DNA of 64,000 bases from Uranotaenia lowii (lineage: Eukaryota; Arthropoda; Insecta; Diptera; Culicidae): assembly GCF_029784155.1 (NCBI RefSeq), contig NC_073693.1:286536875-286600874 (forward strand), given 5' to 3'. The translations under genes and the position numbers were made by a program. Of the stretch, positions 53,400 to 64,000 are shown one piece after another. The notes beneath the pieces are model-generated. The model made no database searches and had not been told where the DNA came from. It saw only the letters and a program-made list of their open reading frames with translations. Position 1 is the stretch's first letter; each line of letters starts with the position of its first letter.

Positions 53400-55745
53400 A
53401 TGGAATATTTAAGCAGCACTGATTTAGAAATTCTAAATGTAGGAAATAAACCAACTCTTGTTAGGTGTGACAGAGAAGAGGTGATTGACATCACACTTTG
53501 TTCTAGAACAATTTCTCAGGAAATTTCAAATTGGCATGTGCCTAACGAAGAATCGATTTCTGACCACAGGTTCATCTATTTTGAACACTCAGGTGAGTTT
53601 TTAGAAACAATTACATTCAGAAACCCAAGAACAACTAATTGGGACCTATATTTGGAGCATATTGCTATTAAATTTCATGGATATACACCTGAAATTACTA
53701 CTCCTTCTGAGTTGGATGAAGTGGTTGCAAAAACCACCGAAATTATTTTAAATTCTTATGAAGAAGCGTGTCCCGTACGAACGTTGAAATTCAACAAAAA
53801 CAGTACACCATGGTGGAACTCAAATCTCAGTAAATTACGAAAAAACTGCAGACGCTCTTGGAACCGAAGGCGCACGGAAGGTTTTGATGCCTTCAAGTTG
53901 GCTCGCAGAGCTTACCGGAAAGCAACAAGAGCTGCCGAACGCTCAAGTTGGCAGAACTACTGCACAAACATTTCAAGCTTGCACGAAGCAAGTAGGTTAA
54001 ATAAAGTCTTAGCCAAATCAAAAGATTATCAGGTTTCATACCTTAAAACCCCTAGTGGTGATTATACATCAAACGACGAAGAAACATTAAGTTGTATATT
54101 CAATACTCACTTTCCAGGATGTGTTGATCAAGATTCATCGATAGAGCCTGAGTTCTTTTCTGGAAGTCTAGATTCCTTGCATTTTGCTCGGAAAATAGTT
54201 ACTACAGAATCGATCAAATGGGCAATCGATGGTTTTTCTCAATACAAATCTCCTGGAAGTGACGGTTTATTTCCAGTTTTGCTTCAAAAAGGTTTCGATC
54301 ATTTCAAACACATATTAAGAAAAATAATGATAAGCAGTTTTGCTCATGGATATATTCCTAAACTTTGGCGGCAGATAGCCGTGAAATTCATCCCTAAAGG
54401 GGGACGATCATCATACGACGAAGCCAAAAGCTTTCGTCCTATAAGTCTAAGTTCATTTCTATTAAAAGCACTTGAACGTTTAATTGATCATCATATCAGG
54501 CAAGAATGCCTTGTCCAACATCCGCTTAATGCGACACAACATGCATACCAAACAGGAAAATCAACATTAACTCTTCTGCACAACGTAGTACATAATATTG
54601 AAAATAGTTTTTCACAGAAAGAATCATGTCTAGGAGCATTTCTAGACATAGAAGGAGCATTTGATAATGTCTCGTTTACATCAATAATGGATGCGGCACT
54701 ACTTCATGGAGTGCCTAGTGTTATAACTAACTGGATTAGCGCAATGCTAAGTAACAGGAATCTTCATTCGTCTCTAAGACAGGCTTCAATAACAAAAGTT
54801 AGCACACGTGGTTGCCCACAGGGAGGTGTACTATCACCTCTTTTGTGGAACCTAGTTGCAGACGGCTTGTTGAGAAAACTCAATGACCGTGGAATACCAA
54901 CCTATGGATTCGCAGATGATTATCTTCTGCTGGTAAGAGGTTTGTGCATAAGCACATTATTTGATATAATGCAACAAGCTCTGCGCTCTGTTGAACGATG
55001 GTGTTCTCATGTAGAACTTTCAGTTAATCCTCTAAAAACTAATATTGTTTTATTTACTAAAAAACGTATCACCCGCGGGGTGCGCCCTCTGCTGTTTTAT
55101 GGTTCCGAAATCATCGTGTCTAATCAAGTTAAATATTTGGGTGTCATTCTTGACTCCAAATTAAACTGGTCTGATCACATCGAATTCAGAATCAAAAAAG
55201 CATGCATGGCCTTCGGACAATGCCGACGTGCAATCGGAAAAAACTGGGGACTCAAACCTAAACATATTCACTGGATTTATTCCACAATAGTAAGACCAAT
55301 TCTGGCCTATGGGTGTCTAGTGTGGTGGCAGAAAGGAGAAGTTGCAACAGTTCGGACTAAACTAAATCACCTTCAAAGAATGTGTCTTTTGGGGATGTCC
55401 GGATCGTTCACTACAACTCCTACTGCAGCACTAGAGGCTCTGTTTTCTATCAAACCTCTACACTTGTTCCTAAAACAGGAAGCCTTCTCATGTGCTTTTC
55501 GTCTACAGGCAGTTGGTCTCTGGCTGTCAGGAAATATCGAAAGATCATCGAGTCATACAAATGTGTGGCCTGAATTAGTTAGATTAAACAAGTTTAATCT
55601 AGCGCCAAACGATTTAACACTCTCGAGTAGTTTTCCCTACATGGGGTTTAAAGTCAAATTTCCTTCTTCTCAAGAATGGTTATCAGGTTTCGTAGAGGAC
55701 CAAATGTCCTCTCATATTGTATTCTATACTGACGGTTCATTATGA
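53400..55745 (+). CDS. LOA reverse transcriptase (with endonuclease end), 781 codons, ended by premature TGA
   Basis: The real frame starts upstream (about 53312); the ATG at 53400 is only the first in this open stretch. It begins with the end of the endonuclease (SISDHRFIYFEHSGE, the SDH motif), then PWWNSNLSKLRKNCRRSW and a linker. The reverse transcriptase follows, with YKSPGSDGLFPVLLQKG, FRPISLSSFLLKALERLID, THAYQTGKST-like ATQHAYQTGKSTLTLLH, LDIEGAFDNVSF, RGCPQGGVLSPLLWNLV and the catalytic YGFADDYLLL (about 503-512). The thumb region and start of RNase H (IVFYTDGSL) come last. The TGA at 55743-55745 replaces a sense codon, and the frame continues with NGRAGAGIYCHEL. Confidence 0.8.
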   Translation: MEYLSSTDLEILNVGNKPTLVRCDREEVIDITLCSRTISQEISNWHVPNEESISDHRFIYFEHSGEFLETITFRNPRTTNWDLYLEHIAIKFHGYTPEITTPSELDEVVAKTTEIILNSYEEACPVRTLKFNKNSTPWWNSNLSKLRKNCRRSWNRRRTEGFDAFKLARRAYRKATRAAERSSWQNYCTNISSLHEASRLNKVLAKSKDYQVSYLKTPSGDYTSNDEETLSCIFNTHFPGCVDQDSSIEPEFFSGSLDSLHFARKIVTTESIKWAIDGFSQYKSPGSDGLFPVLLQKGFDHFKHILRKIMISSFAHGYIPKLWRQIAVKFIPKGGRSSYDEAKSFRPISLSSFLLKALERLIDHHIRQECLVQHPLNATQHAYQTGKSTLTLLHNVVHNIENSFSQKESCLGAFLDIEGAFDNVSFTSIMDAALLHGVPSVITNWISAMLSNRNLHSSLRQASITKVSTRGCPQGGVLSPLLWNLVADGLLRKLNDRGIPTYGFADDYLLLVRGLCISTLFDIMQQALRSVERWCSHVELSVNPLKTNIVLFTKKRITRGVRPLLFYGSEIIVSNQVKYLGVILDSKLNWSDHIEFRIKKACMAFGQCRRAIGKNWGLKPKHIHWIYSTIVRPILAYGCLVWWQKGEVATVRTKLNHLQRMCLLGMSGSFTTTPTAALEALFSIKPLHLFLKQEAFSCAFRLQAVGLWLSGNIERSSSHTNVWPELVRLNKFNLAPNDLTLSSSFPYMGFKVKFPSSQEWLSGFVEDQMSSHIVFYTDGSL

Positions 55746-56548
55746 AACGGCCGTGCAGGTGCAGGAATTTACTGTCACGAGTTGAACATAGAATATGCTC
55801 AACCTCTAGGGAAATATTGTACAGTCTTTCAGGCTGAGCTATATGCTATTATGTATGGAGTGCAAATTGCACTTCAAAAGAAGATTATGTTCAGAACAAT
55901 TTATTTCTGTTCAGATAGCCAAGCAGCTATCAAATCACTCAGTGCTTCCAGTTCTAGATCAAACTGGTAATCGCATGCCGGAAAGCAATCGAAGAACTTG
56001 CTGAAGGCAATGGATTAAACCTTCTATGGGTACCCGGACATAAGGGAATTTTTGGAAACGAATGCGCCGACGAACTCGCTAGAGCTGGGTCGGAAAAGGA
56101 ATTTTACGGACCAGAGCCGGCTGTCCCAATATCACCATGTTGGTTCAGAAACCAAATTCAAACTTGGTTCTCTAACCAGCATGAACGATACTGGGAAGAG
56201 TTGGACACTTGTCGTCAAACTAAATTATTTTTAGAAAAACCATCTCCAATCATATCGAGTTACTTATTAACTTTAAATAAACCTCATTGCAGCATCTTGA
56301 TCAGAGCACTCTCCGGTCATTGTAAACTCAACTATCACATGCACAACATTCAGCGTGCTGAATCTCCAGTATGTGGTAGTTGTGAATCAGATGTGGAAGA
56401 TCCCTTCCATCTTATATGTAACTGTCCCTCATTTGCCAGACTACGTTTTTGTACTCTGGGATCTTACGCTTTAAGCGAATCTGAGTTTAAGAATTTAAAC
56501 TTAAAAAACATTCTATCATTCCTTACCGAATGTAGAAAAGAGCTTTAA
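55746..56548 (+). pseudogene. LOA RNase H and C-terminal domain, frameshifted
   Basis: After the TGA the RNase H domain continues (NGRAGAGIYCHEL, FQAELYAIMYGVQIAL with the glutamate, YFCSDSQAAIKSL with the aspartate). A frameshift near 55955 then leads to IACRKAIEELAEGNGLN, LLWVPGHKGIFGNECADEL (histidine and last aspartate) and a C-terminal CGSCESDVEDPFHLICNC zinc-knuckle-like motif, ending FLTECRKEL before TAA at 56546-56548. All four RNase H active-site positions are recognisable, so the domain was functional before the lesions. Confidence 0.75.
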
Positions 56549-56742
56549 TGCTAATAATCCCTAGTGGAAAGGCTTTATGCCATCTTAAATAGATTGAATT
56601 TATTTCTTCCTTTTATAGGTTTTTCAGGTTTCTCAGGTAAATGATGAAATCTTGGATAAAAAACAGGCTAGGCACAATTTTCCCGTATGTTTGGATAACG
56701 TGCCGCTATTAAGCCTACCCCCATTCTGATACCTGATACCTG

Positions 56743-57389
56743 AACCCAATTAAAACTGGGCAATCTGCAACCTTATCATAGAAATTCCAGTCTGAATATT
56801 AAATTTTAAATAAAACACATTTTGGAGGTTCTGGTTCCATATTCCCATGAACAAATTTGTATTTCTACATATTTTCGTATTTCTGATTTTGTATCAAGTT
56901 TAGGATTCTTGATTTTCAGTTCGAATGATCATAAGAAATTAGGAATGAGAAGCTGTTTTGAAATCCTGGTTCAAATTCAGTTTTGATTTCATATCAAATT
57001 TGAATAATGTTTTTCGAAAATTATATGCATTTCCAATATTTTGATAATAGTTTTCCGAATATGAAAAAAGAAGAATTTTGTTTTATATTCAAATTCAAAG
57101 TTCTTAAACTTTATTCTTACCAAAAATTCAAACATTTAAAGCTTCTAAGTGGTGATCCAAAATTGAAAACTCAGATTTAGATTCATCATTTGAAATTAAC
57201 ATTTTAATACAGATTTACAAAACAGATTTAAAATTAAATAATTGAAATAAAGAATTAAGATTAAACCAGCACTACAGTGTTCGTTTGAAAGATTCATGAA
57301 TGAGGGCTTGGCTCATAAAATTCTGATTTGGTAATAAGATTCAGAAATCATAATTCAAGAGAACATGAACTTGAATATTCGCTTGTCAA
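56743..57389 (+). repeat. Long direct repeat flanking LOA element, right copy (647 bp)
   Basis: Starts aacccaattaaaactggg directly after the LOA 3' end and ends gcttgtcaa, where the hAT-like sequence continues with ttcaatttcaag. It aligns along its whole length with 49324-49984. Confidence 0.85.
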
Positions 57390-58222
57390 TTCAATTTCAA
57401 GATTTCATTTTTTTATCAGAATAAGTTTGTAAACAGAATTCAGCTGAAAATTGAAAATATAAAGTAGTATTTGAGTTAACTGTTTACGTATTGTTTTATG
57501 AAAAATATTCTTAATTATATTTAAAAAAAAGTCATCCTCAGGATTTTCATTATGGAATAAATATATTTTTTAAAGAAAAGAAAGAAACTGTTAAAGAAAC
57601 ATGTACCTGATCTTCACCTAAAAAATCTGCACAAAATTCTATTTTTCTCGGTGTACTGTTTAACATTATGTAGTTTTTTTTAAGGCCAAATTTCAAATTA
57701 AAATCATAAATTTAGTTTAAGTTTGCATCAAGCAAATTTGATCCGAAAATGTTTAATCTCTCACTGTGTATTTGAAATTTTTTATTTATTTTCATCAAAG
57801 GTTAGAATCTTGGAACTTGCTTAAAAGTTTGGAAGATTGGGCTTGTTTGTAGAATAAGCTTTTTTCTAAGAAATTGAAGGCTACTCTAACAAGAACTTAT
57901 TTTATGCTCAAATCAAATAACTTTAATCTACCAGACTCTTGAACAAATTCATAAATTTTAACCATCAATGAAAGAAAATTCCATATTTTGTTTCTAAAGG
58001 TTTCATTATAAAAAATGAGCTCATCCTTTAGACTAAGGACCACTTTTTTAAAGTTACGATGTATACGAAGACTAATAATGAGTACTTAAAAATGAATAAT
58101 TATATAGTTTCAAACATATTTTGATTTAATTTTTGTTTGTTCGTGCGTTGTTGGGCAAAAAGTCATAGGTTAAAATCAGTCACCAAAACCCCCCCCATGA
58201 TTCGGTTCTTCCTACGGCCCTG
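57390..58222. other. Right part of the hAT-like element, non-coding
   Basis: AT-rich DNA with no coding frame, ending in the C run and the right terminal repeat of the hAT-like element. Confidence 0.6.
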
Positions 58223-58230
58223 ATATCATC
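58223..58230 (+). repeat. 8 bp target duplication of hAT-like element, right
   Basis: atatcatc, second copy. Confidence 0.75.
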
Positions 58231-58324
58231 AAAATCGGTTAACATTTACAGCCAGGAAAACGAAATCAAACTACAACTCAAATTTTCCGAAACGGATATT
58301 TAGCGAACGGCTTTGGAAGGTTAA

Positions 58325-59889
58325 TGAAACTTCATTTTTCTTTGATGACATTACTTAACACGAAGCTTCCATCTTTCAAAGATATGATGATTAGCATCTT
58401 GACTCCATCGTTGAAAACGAATGAAAATGATGAACATTTTTGGAGCTATGGACTAACCATTGTGTCGAAAAAATTACATCAAATGGTGTATCCGTAATGT
58501 TTTCGAAAAATTGGAAATGTCTGTGACTTAGTGTGAAGTGAAGTGTGAAGTGAGGATTTTAGTAAAGTACTCTAACTTTTTCCATGAGTTATTAAACCAA
58601 ATCAGAACATCGTCTTTTCAATTAAAATGAAGTTTGTTCAATATAAGGATATTGAATTCAATTAAAAACACACAAAACACTTCTCCCTTCCATCCCACCC
58701 ACTTTTCCGCGTCATCAACATTGGATAACATTTGAATTTAACAGTTTAAACAGTTCATGTTCCAGCTTGGTACTGGGTATTAATGTTAGCTTTGAGTTTT
58801 CTACGTTCATTCAGTCTGTAAAGCATAAATCGGCTAAGAAGGTGTTTGTCTTTCAAAAACTCAGATCCCAGCGAAAGTTCAATCGTAGTAAATATTTCAA
58901 ATTGATAAATTTACGACGTAATCTGCCGATAAAACTACATTTCTCACACCAATTTGAAGGTTTTAGACAAAAATACTTCGGCTGATATTTTTGCGTAGAA
59001 TCTGAACACATACGGATACGGAAGGTGAAATAAATAAATTTGAAATTTTTACGAGTTTCCAGCAAAAACATTCACATGGTTATGCTTCTTCCTTTTTTTT
59101 AAAGTTCGGTTTAACCAAAACCGATGAAACCGATAAAACCGTCCATTTTTCGAAAACCGATTTTTGCACGGTAGAAAAACCGGAATTTCCGATAATTTTT
59201 TTTCACCATGAAAACGATTCAACAGCCTAAAATGATTAGCAAAAGTACACAGATATGAAAATCAAGTTTTTTTTGTCTTATAAAAATTTACATATTTCGT
59301 TCTTTTAAGTATCTGATGCTTATTTTGACCTTTAATGTTCTTCAAATAGATTGATTTTCATTATTCAAACAATGCAGGATTTCTCATCCATCGATTGTTG
59401 CAATTGGCCAGATTAAAGTTGATTAGCCATTTTAATTAATGTTGATTTTTTAAAATTCGCAAAAGTAGATATTTCATGTATTTCCTCAACATTTAATTTT
59501 AGCACAGATTTTGTTCAATCTGCATCAACATCTTAGTTAAATCATCAATTATGCAAGGTTTATCGAGAATTGTTTACTGCTTAAAAAAAATTTATAAAAT
59601 GATAAAAAATGGTAATTTTAAAATGAAATGAAAGTTTTTCAAATGAAAACTTACACAAAAAGGCAATTTCCAGCAAAAAGTGAATTTTTTTTCCTGATAT
59701 TAATAGAATATTAAAACAATTTATATCACAGTTGCATAAAAGCTTAATAAGTTTAAAATGCAAGTTGAAAATATCTTGTTTAAAAAGTTAGAAGCTTTAA
59801 AGGAGATAAAATTCTCAATTTCTCAGTATTGAGGTTTAGAAATTGAAAAAAACAAATGATGTATAACTCTCATAATACTTGCTTCATTT
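58325..59889. other. 1.6 kb AT-rich, nothing assigned
   Basis: Short frames only (for example 58767-58985 plus and 58853-59071 minus, overlapping). A low-complexity 'aaaaccgat' theme at 59108-59200 may be an old repeat. Confidence 0.5.
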
Positions 59890-60740
59890 ATAATTGGAAT
59901 ACACTTTTGCTCATATTGTCGCGATCCTGGTGGACGGATTTGGAAGTTCTTGGCGCCCACGTGTCGGAAATTTTGTCATTCCGCAAATCGACTGTACTTT
60001 GCAAAAAATCAACATGGAAGCCGAAAGAAGGGAAAAAATTCTGTGCAGTTCTTTGGAAAATCCATTGTGGTCTGCTTCTAGGCTAGCTAAACAGCTAATC
60101 AAATTCGACGGGTGTCTTCTGATGGACGATGAATCAAATCCCATGCCAAAAATTTTACTTGGCAACGGCTCGAGGGAATGTTCCAGCCAAATTTAAATTT
60201 ATTTTTGCCAACAAATTTGCACGAAAATTTATGATTTGGCATGGCATTTGCAACTAAGGAAAAAAACAAAAGTTTTCGGTCCAAATAAGACGATGGCGTC
60301 GGAACTATACCAAAAAGAGTTTCTCCAAAAATGAAATTCGCCGTTCATTCGATCCCACGACCATCCCGTGATGTTTTGGCTAGATTTGGCAAGCTGTCAT
60401 TGCAGCAAAAACATTCAAGTATGGTATGCAGAGAAAGGGGTAAAGTTTGTTCGGAAAAACCTTAACCCACGTCCCACCCAACTGCCCCCAGTTCCGCCTT
60501 ATTGAGAAATACTGAGCAATCATGAAGAGAAAACTCAAGGCAAAGGAAAATGTTGTCAAAGACATCTGTCAGATGAAGATCTGGTGGAATAAAATAGCTC
60601 AAACGATGGACGAAGAAGGTGTGTGCCGAATTCCTTCGAAACCGTGGAAAACAATTTTATCCGCATTTTTCTTAAAAGTATAAAGACATGCTACATTTGT
60701 ACGAAAAAAATATCTGGAATCCAGAAATAAATAACTGATA
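59890..60740 (+). pseudogene. Tc1/mariner-superfamily transposase relic (third lineage)
   Basis: Three disconnected frames hold RREKILCSSLENPLWSASRL, then DGCLLMDDES with the first catalytic aspartate, then FIFANKFARKFMIWHGIC, then FWLDLASCHCSKNIQVWYAEK with the second aspartate, and LIEKY followed by MKRKLKAKE with the glutamate in a shifted frame. The gap between second D and E is close to 37 residues but cannot be fixed because of the frameshift. It resembles the DD37E copies in layout but is clearly diverged. Terminal repeats were not found. Confidence 0.6.
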
Positions 60741-63223
60741 TACAGGCAATTGTTTTTGTTCCAATTCGAAATGAAGGAAGCTTTACAAACTCGAGCATTC
60801 CCCTACAGTTTACTAAATGAGCTGAAATTTGGCAGACACAAATCGCAGAGAAATTTACCTTGGAAACCTTTATTCAGCATTCATATGTAACATTAAATGC
60901 ATTCTAGTGTGCGTAATTTCTAATTGTTTTCTTCAGCGATTTTTATAAGACATCTTTTTAGTATAGATTTTAATTCATCGAATAAATCACAATTTTAGCT
61001 GATGATTGTTTTGATTTTGCCTCGTGTTTTTTTTCAATAAACAAAGCCATCGACATCCTTAAAATACTGTGTTAGTTTTGACCTTGAACAAAAAGTTTCA
61101 TAACACAAGAACATGGATAGGGGAATTTTATCGTAACAACAACAATACGGTGCACCGATCGTTATTGCTACAGAATTTGAACCTGCAATCGGAATTTAAG
61201 CTTCAAAATTTAACCGCTCACCAACAACACCGTCGATTTCTGTCGTAACACAACCAAATTTTAATGTCCAATCTACCTATCAGTGCACAACGAAAGAGGT
61301 TCTCTTCTTAAATATTGTTTTATTATATACCCCAGAGTGGTCCAAGGAAGCGATGTGTTTTAGAATCCAAACCTAAAATTGATCTTTGACCTGTCAGAAG
61401 GCTTAAACGTAGTTTTCGGATCGGTTGATGTAATATTTTAGTATTCCATGCTCCGAAAAGAAAAGTAATTTTCTATCAGACCAACCTATAACCCTTCATA
61501 ACCGGTTAAAATTTCTTTCCATTCCCGAGTACCCTAACAGGATCGAACAGGAAGCAACACGTCCCCGACTATTACCAAGAACCCCTATTGGAATATCTCT
61601 GGGTGGAAAATAGAATGAAACTGGTTCACAATTTTCCCCCTTTTTGGCCATCGTATGCTAACGATTTGAGAACACCATAACAAAAGCCAAACAACCACCA
61701 GTTGCAGGGTGCAAGTTGCTTTCGACCCTCTATAGAGAAAGAATGTTTAAGACCAGCCTTTTTCCTCGTTCTGAAGCCTCTCGAAGACCACCACGTTTCC
61801 CTGCGCTTTCCCACACGCAAACCCACAAGTGCATTTTCCTGGCGCAGAAATTTTGCAATTGGGGAAAATTTGCGTCAGCCGCACCGGGAACCACTTTTCG
61901 AACAACTGTTGTTGTTAAATATAAACTCAATTTCAACCCATCAGGATCAAACGAGTTTTTCTCTTCTTTTATTGTTGTATTTTTTTCTCGGTATTTTTTC
62001 GACTCAAGACAAAGTAGTAGGAAACAAAAAAAAATTCACATACAGACACCGATCGTCTTCAACTGCCCGGTGCTGCGGGGATGTTAATTCACGTTTTTAT
62101 TCACGGTCAGCACCAGCATGATATAAGGTAGAATCGAACCAACCGGGACCCAGCAGTTGTTTTTGATCCAATGATGGAATGAATGTCGTGGACTCTCCCC
62201 GATGAGCAGATGTTCCGGAGAAGTTTTGAAATGAAAGAAAACTCGGCCGCGACTGCTGCTGACTCCTTTTAGGAGGGGCCATAAACAACACGGCGAACAT
62301 GTTGAACAAGATCGTAGGCTCAAGCTGGCTTTATTTTGTGCTTCTTTGATTTGAATTCGAAATGGTTGGACGTTGAAAATTGTTTTGAGTCCTTTTGTTA
62401 AAATTGACTAAATTCTTCTTGGCACATTATAAGACAAGGCACTCGAAGAGTTTTATTATTGTTCAAGCAAATAAAATTAAATGAAATAATTCAATTGTGA
62501 ATTGTGTCCATTCAAAAAGTAAATGTTTCAGGAAGCTAATATATTTTTTCCGTTTTCTCAAAGCATTTTGAAAATTTTGGGTATCAAACAGGATTGATAA
62601 ACAACTATATTATGCCAAATATTTTTTAAATTAAATTCTTAGGTTTAAAGGACTTGGAATTTAAGAGGAAACTAAAATTTTAGTCTTAAACTTTTGGAGG
62701 GATACAAATGAATATCTTCAAAGGACTGCAAAAACCCGATTGTTGCCAGCCAGATTCACACGAAAGAGTAACGCATCCAAGACACAGTGATTTGACATGA
62801 GACGAGAAATTTCTTTAATAAAATCGGATAAACGAGTGGAGCCACTGATCCAATTAAATGTTTATTTATTCTACACAATGACAATTCTTGAAAAATTGTG
62901 AAAAGAGTAGGTAGAAAATTTTTTAGTTAATCAGCTCCTGATGCTTCGTTTTTGTTGCGTATTGTACATAGTGTTCAGGAAGTCTGATTAAGCTTATTGT
63001 CATTGCACTCGAAATTTTCAAATAAATCCTACAGCACAACGTTTCAGCATTTCTTGAAAAGGATCATGGAAATGTAGAGTTTTCACATTCCATGATTCCT
63101 ATAACCTATGAATTAAGTGTTAAAAAAAAAGTAAATCTCCTTTAAAAACTCCACATTTTCGTAAAATAAACTTCAAAATCACCTCCACGTCGTAAAATGG
63201 ATCAAATTCAAGTTTTTTTTAAG
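60741..63223. other. 2.5 kb without a recognised gene
   Basis: A moderately GC-richer island at 61540-62320 has overlapping frames on both strands up to 139 codons, with no domain recognised. It might be host non-coding or UTR sequence. The rest is AT-rich. Confidence 0.4.
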
Positions 63224-63225
63224 TA

Positions 63226-64000
63226 TGGGGAGATGCGGGCATAATGGCCACCTTAAGGAAAACGCTTATTTAGCCATAGAGAACAGCTGTAATATGTGAA
63301 TAACATCATTGTTTCGTGTTCAGACACTCAAATAGTCTATTGCCTAATTGGATGAAACTTCAAAAAGTAGATAAAAACGTTTAAAAATGCATTTTAAAAA
63401 TTTTTGCCGAAAGCTGAAAACCAGTCACTGTAGAGGCATAATGAGAAACCCCCCGAGGCAGTATGAGCACCATTAATGAAGGCATAATGAGCGTTTTCTG
63501 CCGGGGATTCTAGCAGCAAATTCGACTCGATGAAGTCAACTGAGTAATAGAGCTACAGCTTAACTTGTATCGTCTGACGATTTGGCCTATTGGTAAGATT
63601 TCGGAGAGGTAATCAGAAGGCTCGAGTTCGATTCCTGGTCGAGATGATTTTTTTTTTTCATTTATTATTCATGATCATGATTGCACTAAACGTTGAGGCG
63701 TAGATTCATCAAACAAAGCAATAACAAAATAATCCAGGTCTGTTTGTAGAATTCAAAGAATTAACACATGCTCATACATTATGTTTCTGGAGTTTTGTTT
63801 GACGGATGATGCTTTGATGCTATTAGCCGTATAATGTAACATTAAAAAAATCAATCATGAATGGTATGTGCAAAAAAAAATCCCCTCGAACAGAAATCGA
63901 ACTCGAATCTACCTCTCCGACACCTTACCAATAGGCCAAATCGACAGACGAAACGAGTCAAGCTGTAGCTCTATTATTCAGTTGACTTCATCGAGTTGAA
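63226..64000. mobile_element. Foldback family 1, third copy, cut by the right window edge
   Basis: It starts after TA (63224-63225) with tggggagatgcgggcat and follows the 4465 copy through the left arm, the AT-rich centre and most of the right arm (to gttgacttcatcgagttg at the window end). It carries an extra ~25 bp (ttaaggaaaacgcttattt) near the left end that the first copy lacks. The arms are again inverted repeats of each other. Confidence 0.75.
63584..63651 (+). ncRNA. tRNA-like sequence in left arm of foldback copy 3
   Basis: cctattggtaagatttcgg (A-box region) and gttcgattcc (B box) match the segment at 4793-4860. The inverted counterpart lies at about 63893-63960, where part of it (between the two boxes) is deleted. 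Confidence 0.45.

Larger units (their letters stand above)
49985..56742 (+). mobile_element. LOA-clade non-LTR retrotransposon, interrupted
   Basis: It begins ggctgtgtggtggcgg and ends with the repeated tgatacctgatacctga. The order is a 5' region of about 500 bp without a recognisable ORF1, an endonuclease, a reverse transcriptase, and RNase H with a zinc-knuckle C-terminus. The GCPQGGVLSPLLWNLV and GFADDYLLL motifs together with a C-terminal RNase H point to the LOA clade. It contains a minus-strand Jockey-like LINE (50715-53135) and three other lesions, so it is dead. It lies between two long copies of the target (see findings). Confidence 0.75.
48725..58222. mobile_element. hAT-like non-autonomous element, interrupted by LOA
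   Basis: The left end catggccgtaggaa and right end cctacggccctg are inverted repeats, flanked by an exact 8 bp duplication, which is diagnostic of the hAT superfamily (ends commonly start CAGGG). Subterminal C/G runs follow at both ends (48738-48778 and 58188-58197). Its own DNA is 48725 to 49984 and 57390 to 58222. No transposase frame remains, so it depended on an autonomous relative. A smaller MITE (48971-49357) is inserted in it. Confidence 0.7.
48212..58320. mobile_element. piggyBac-type MITE (ccctccaaagc ends), expanded to 10.1 kb by nested insertions
   Basis: The left end after TTAA (48208-48211) is ccctccaaagctgttcg. The right end cgaacggctttggaagg precedes TTAA (58321-58324). The ends form an imperfect inverted pair. 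The element's own sequence covers 48212-48716 and 58231-58320, about 600 bp. Everything between is the hAT-like element and its contents. No transposase is encoded. Confidence 0.7.

Noticed and set aside
61702..62121. 139-codon frame in a GC-richer island
   Set aside because: Overlaps other frames on both strands and ends in low-complexity F/L-rich sequence; no domain seen.

Overview
The window reads as a transposon-dense, AT-rich stretch of an insect nuclear genome, most likely a culicine mosquito. The evidence is indirect. It holds IS630-Tc1-mariner copies whose catalytic spacing is DD37E, a family best known from mosquitoes. It also holds LOA, Jockey and RTE-like LINEs, Penelope-like fragments, tRNA-derived SINEs, and MITEs with TTAA or TA flanks, a mix typical of culicine genomes. 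I found no convincing host protein-coding gene, no rRNA, no clear functional tRNA and no viral gene. Almost everything identifiable is a mobile element or a repeat.

Layout, left half. Positions 1-2165 hold the 5' part of an RTE-like LINE on the minus strand; its frame is still open and runs off the window. A LINE 3' relic with an (AAAT)n tail follows (2440-3001). At 4465-5664 there is a 1.2 kb foldback element whose two long inverted arms each carry a tRNA-like sequence. A partial second copy (5784-6879) is split by an 806 bp Penelope-like insertion with a 12 bp target duplication. A second foldback family lies at 7155-7797, with a half copy at 18895-19235. A LINE RNase H fragment (10060-10890), a DD37E transposon missing its 5' end (12382-13468) and another Tc1/mariner relic (14890-15655) come next. 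Two copies of a roughly 1.9 kb element built of degenerate ~150 bp units sit in opposite orientation at 17850-19757 and 23749-25644. Between them are a heptamer minisatellite of about 620 bp (21683-22302) and a Penelope GIY-YIG fragment with a hammerhead-ribozyme-like 3' motif (22580-23330).

Middle. Two tRNA-derived SINEs have target-site duplications (28268-28461 and 30457-30697). A MITE with CCACGTGG motifs lies at 31009-31415. A full-length Jockey-clade LINE (33790-38315) has a 14 bp target duplication and only one in-frame stop; it sits inside an older LINE relic. Degenerate LINE C-terminal copies (40576-41215), a composite repeat around a 25-30 bp minisatellite (41665-43985) and a near-complete DD37E transposon with TA flanks (43987-45282) follow.

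Right half. The best-resolved structure is a nest of four transposons at 48212-58320. A piggyBac-type MITE (TTAA flanks) contains a hAT-like element (8 bp duplication), which contains a LOA-clade LINE, which contains a 5'-truncated Jockey-like LINE. The LOA insertion is bordered by a ~650 bp direct repeat, far longer than a normal target duplication. A Tc1/mariner relic (59890-60740) and another copy of the tRNA-bearing foldback (63226 to the window end) close the window.

The elements do not act together as a pathway. They record successive insertions, and the nesting gives their relative ages. Family and clade names come from motifs read by eye; no database search was run.
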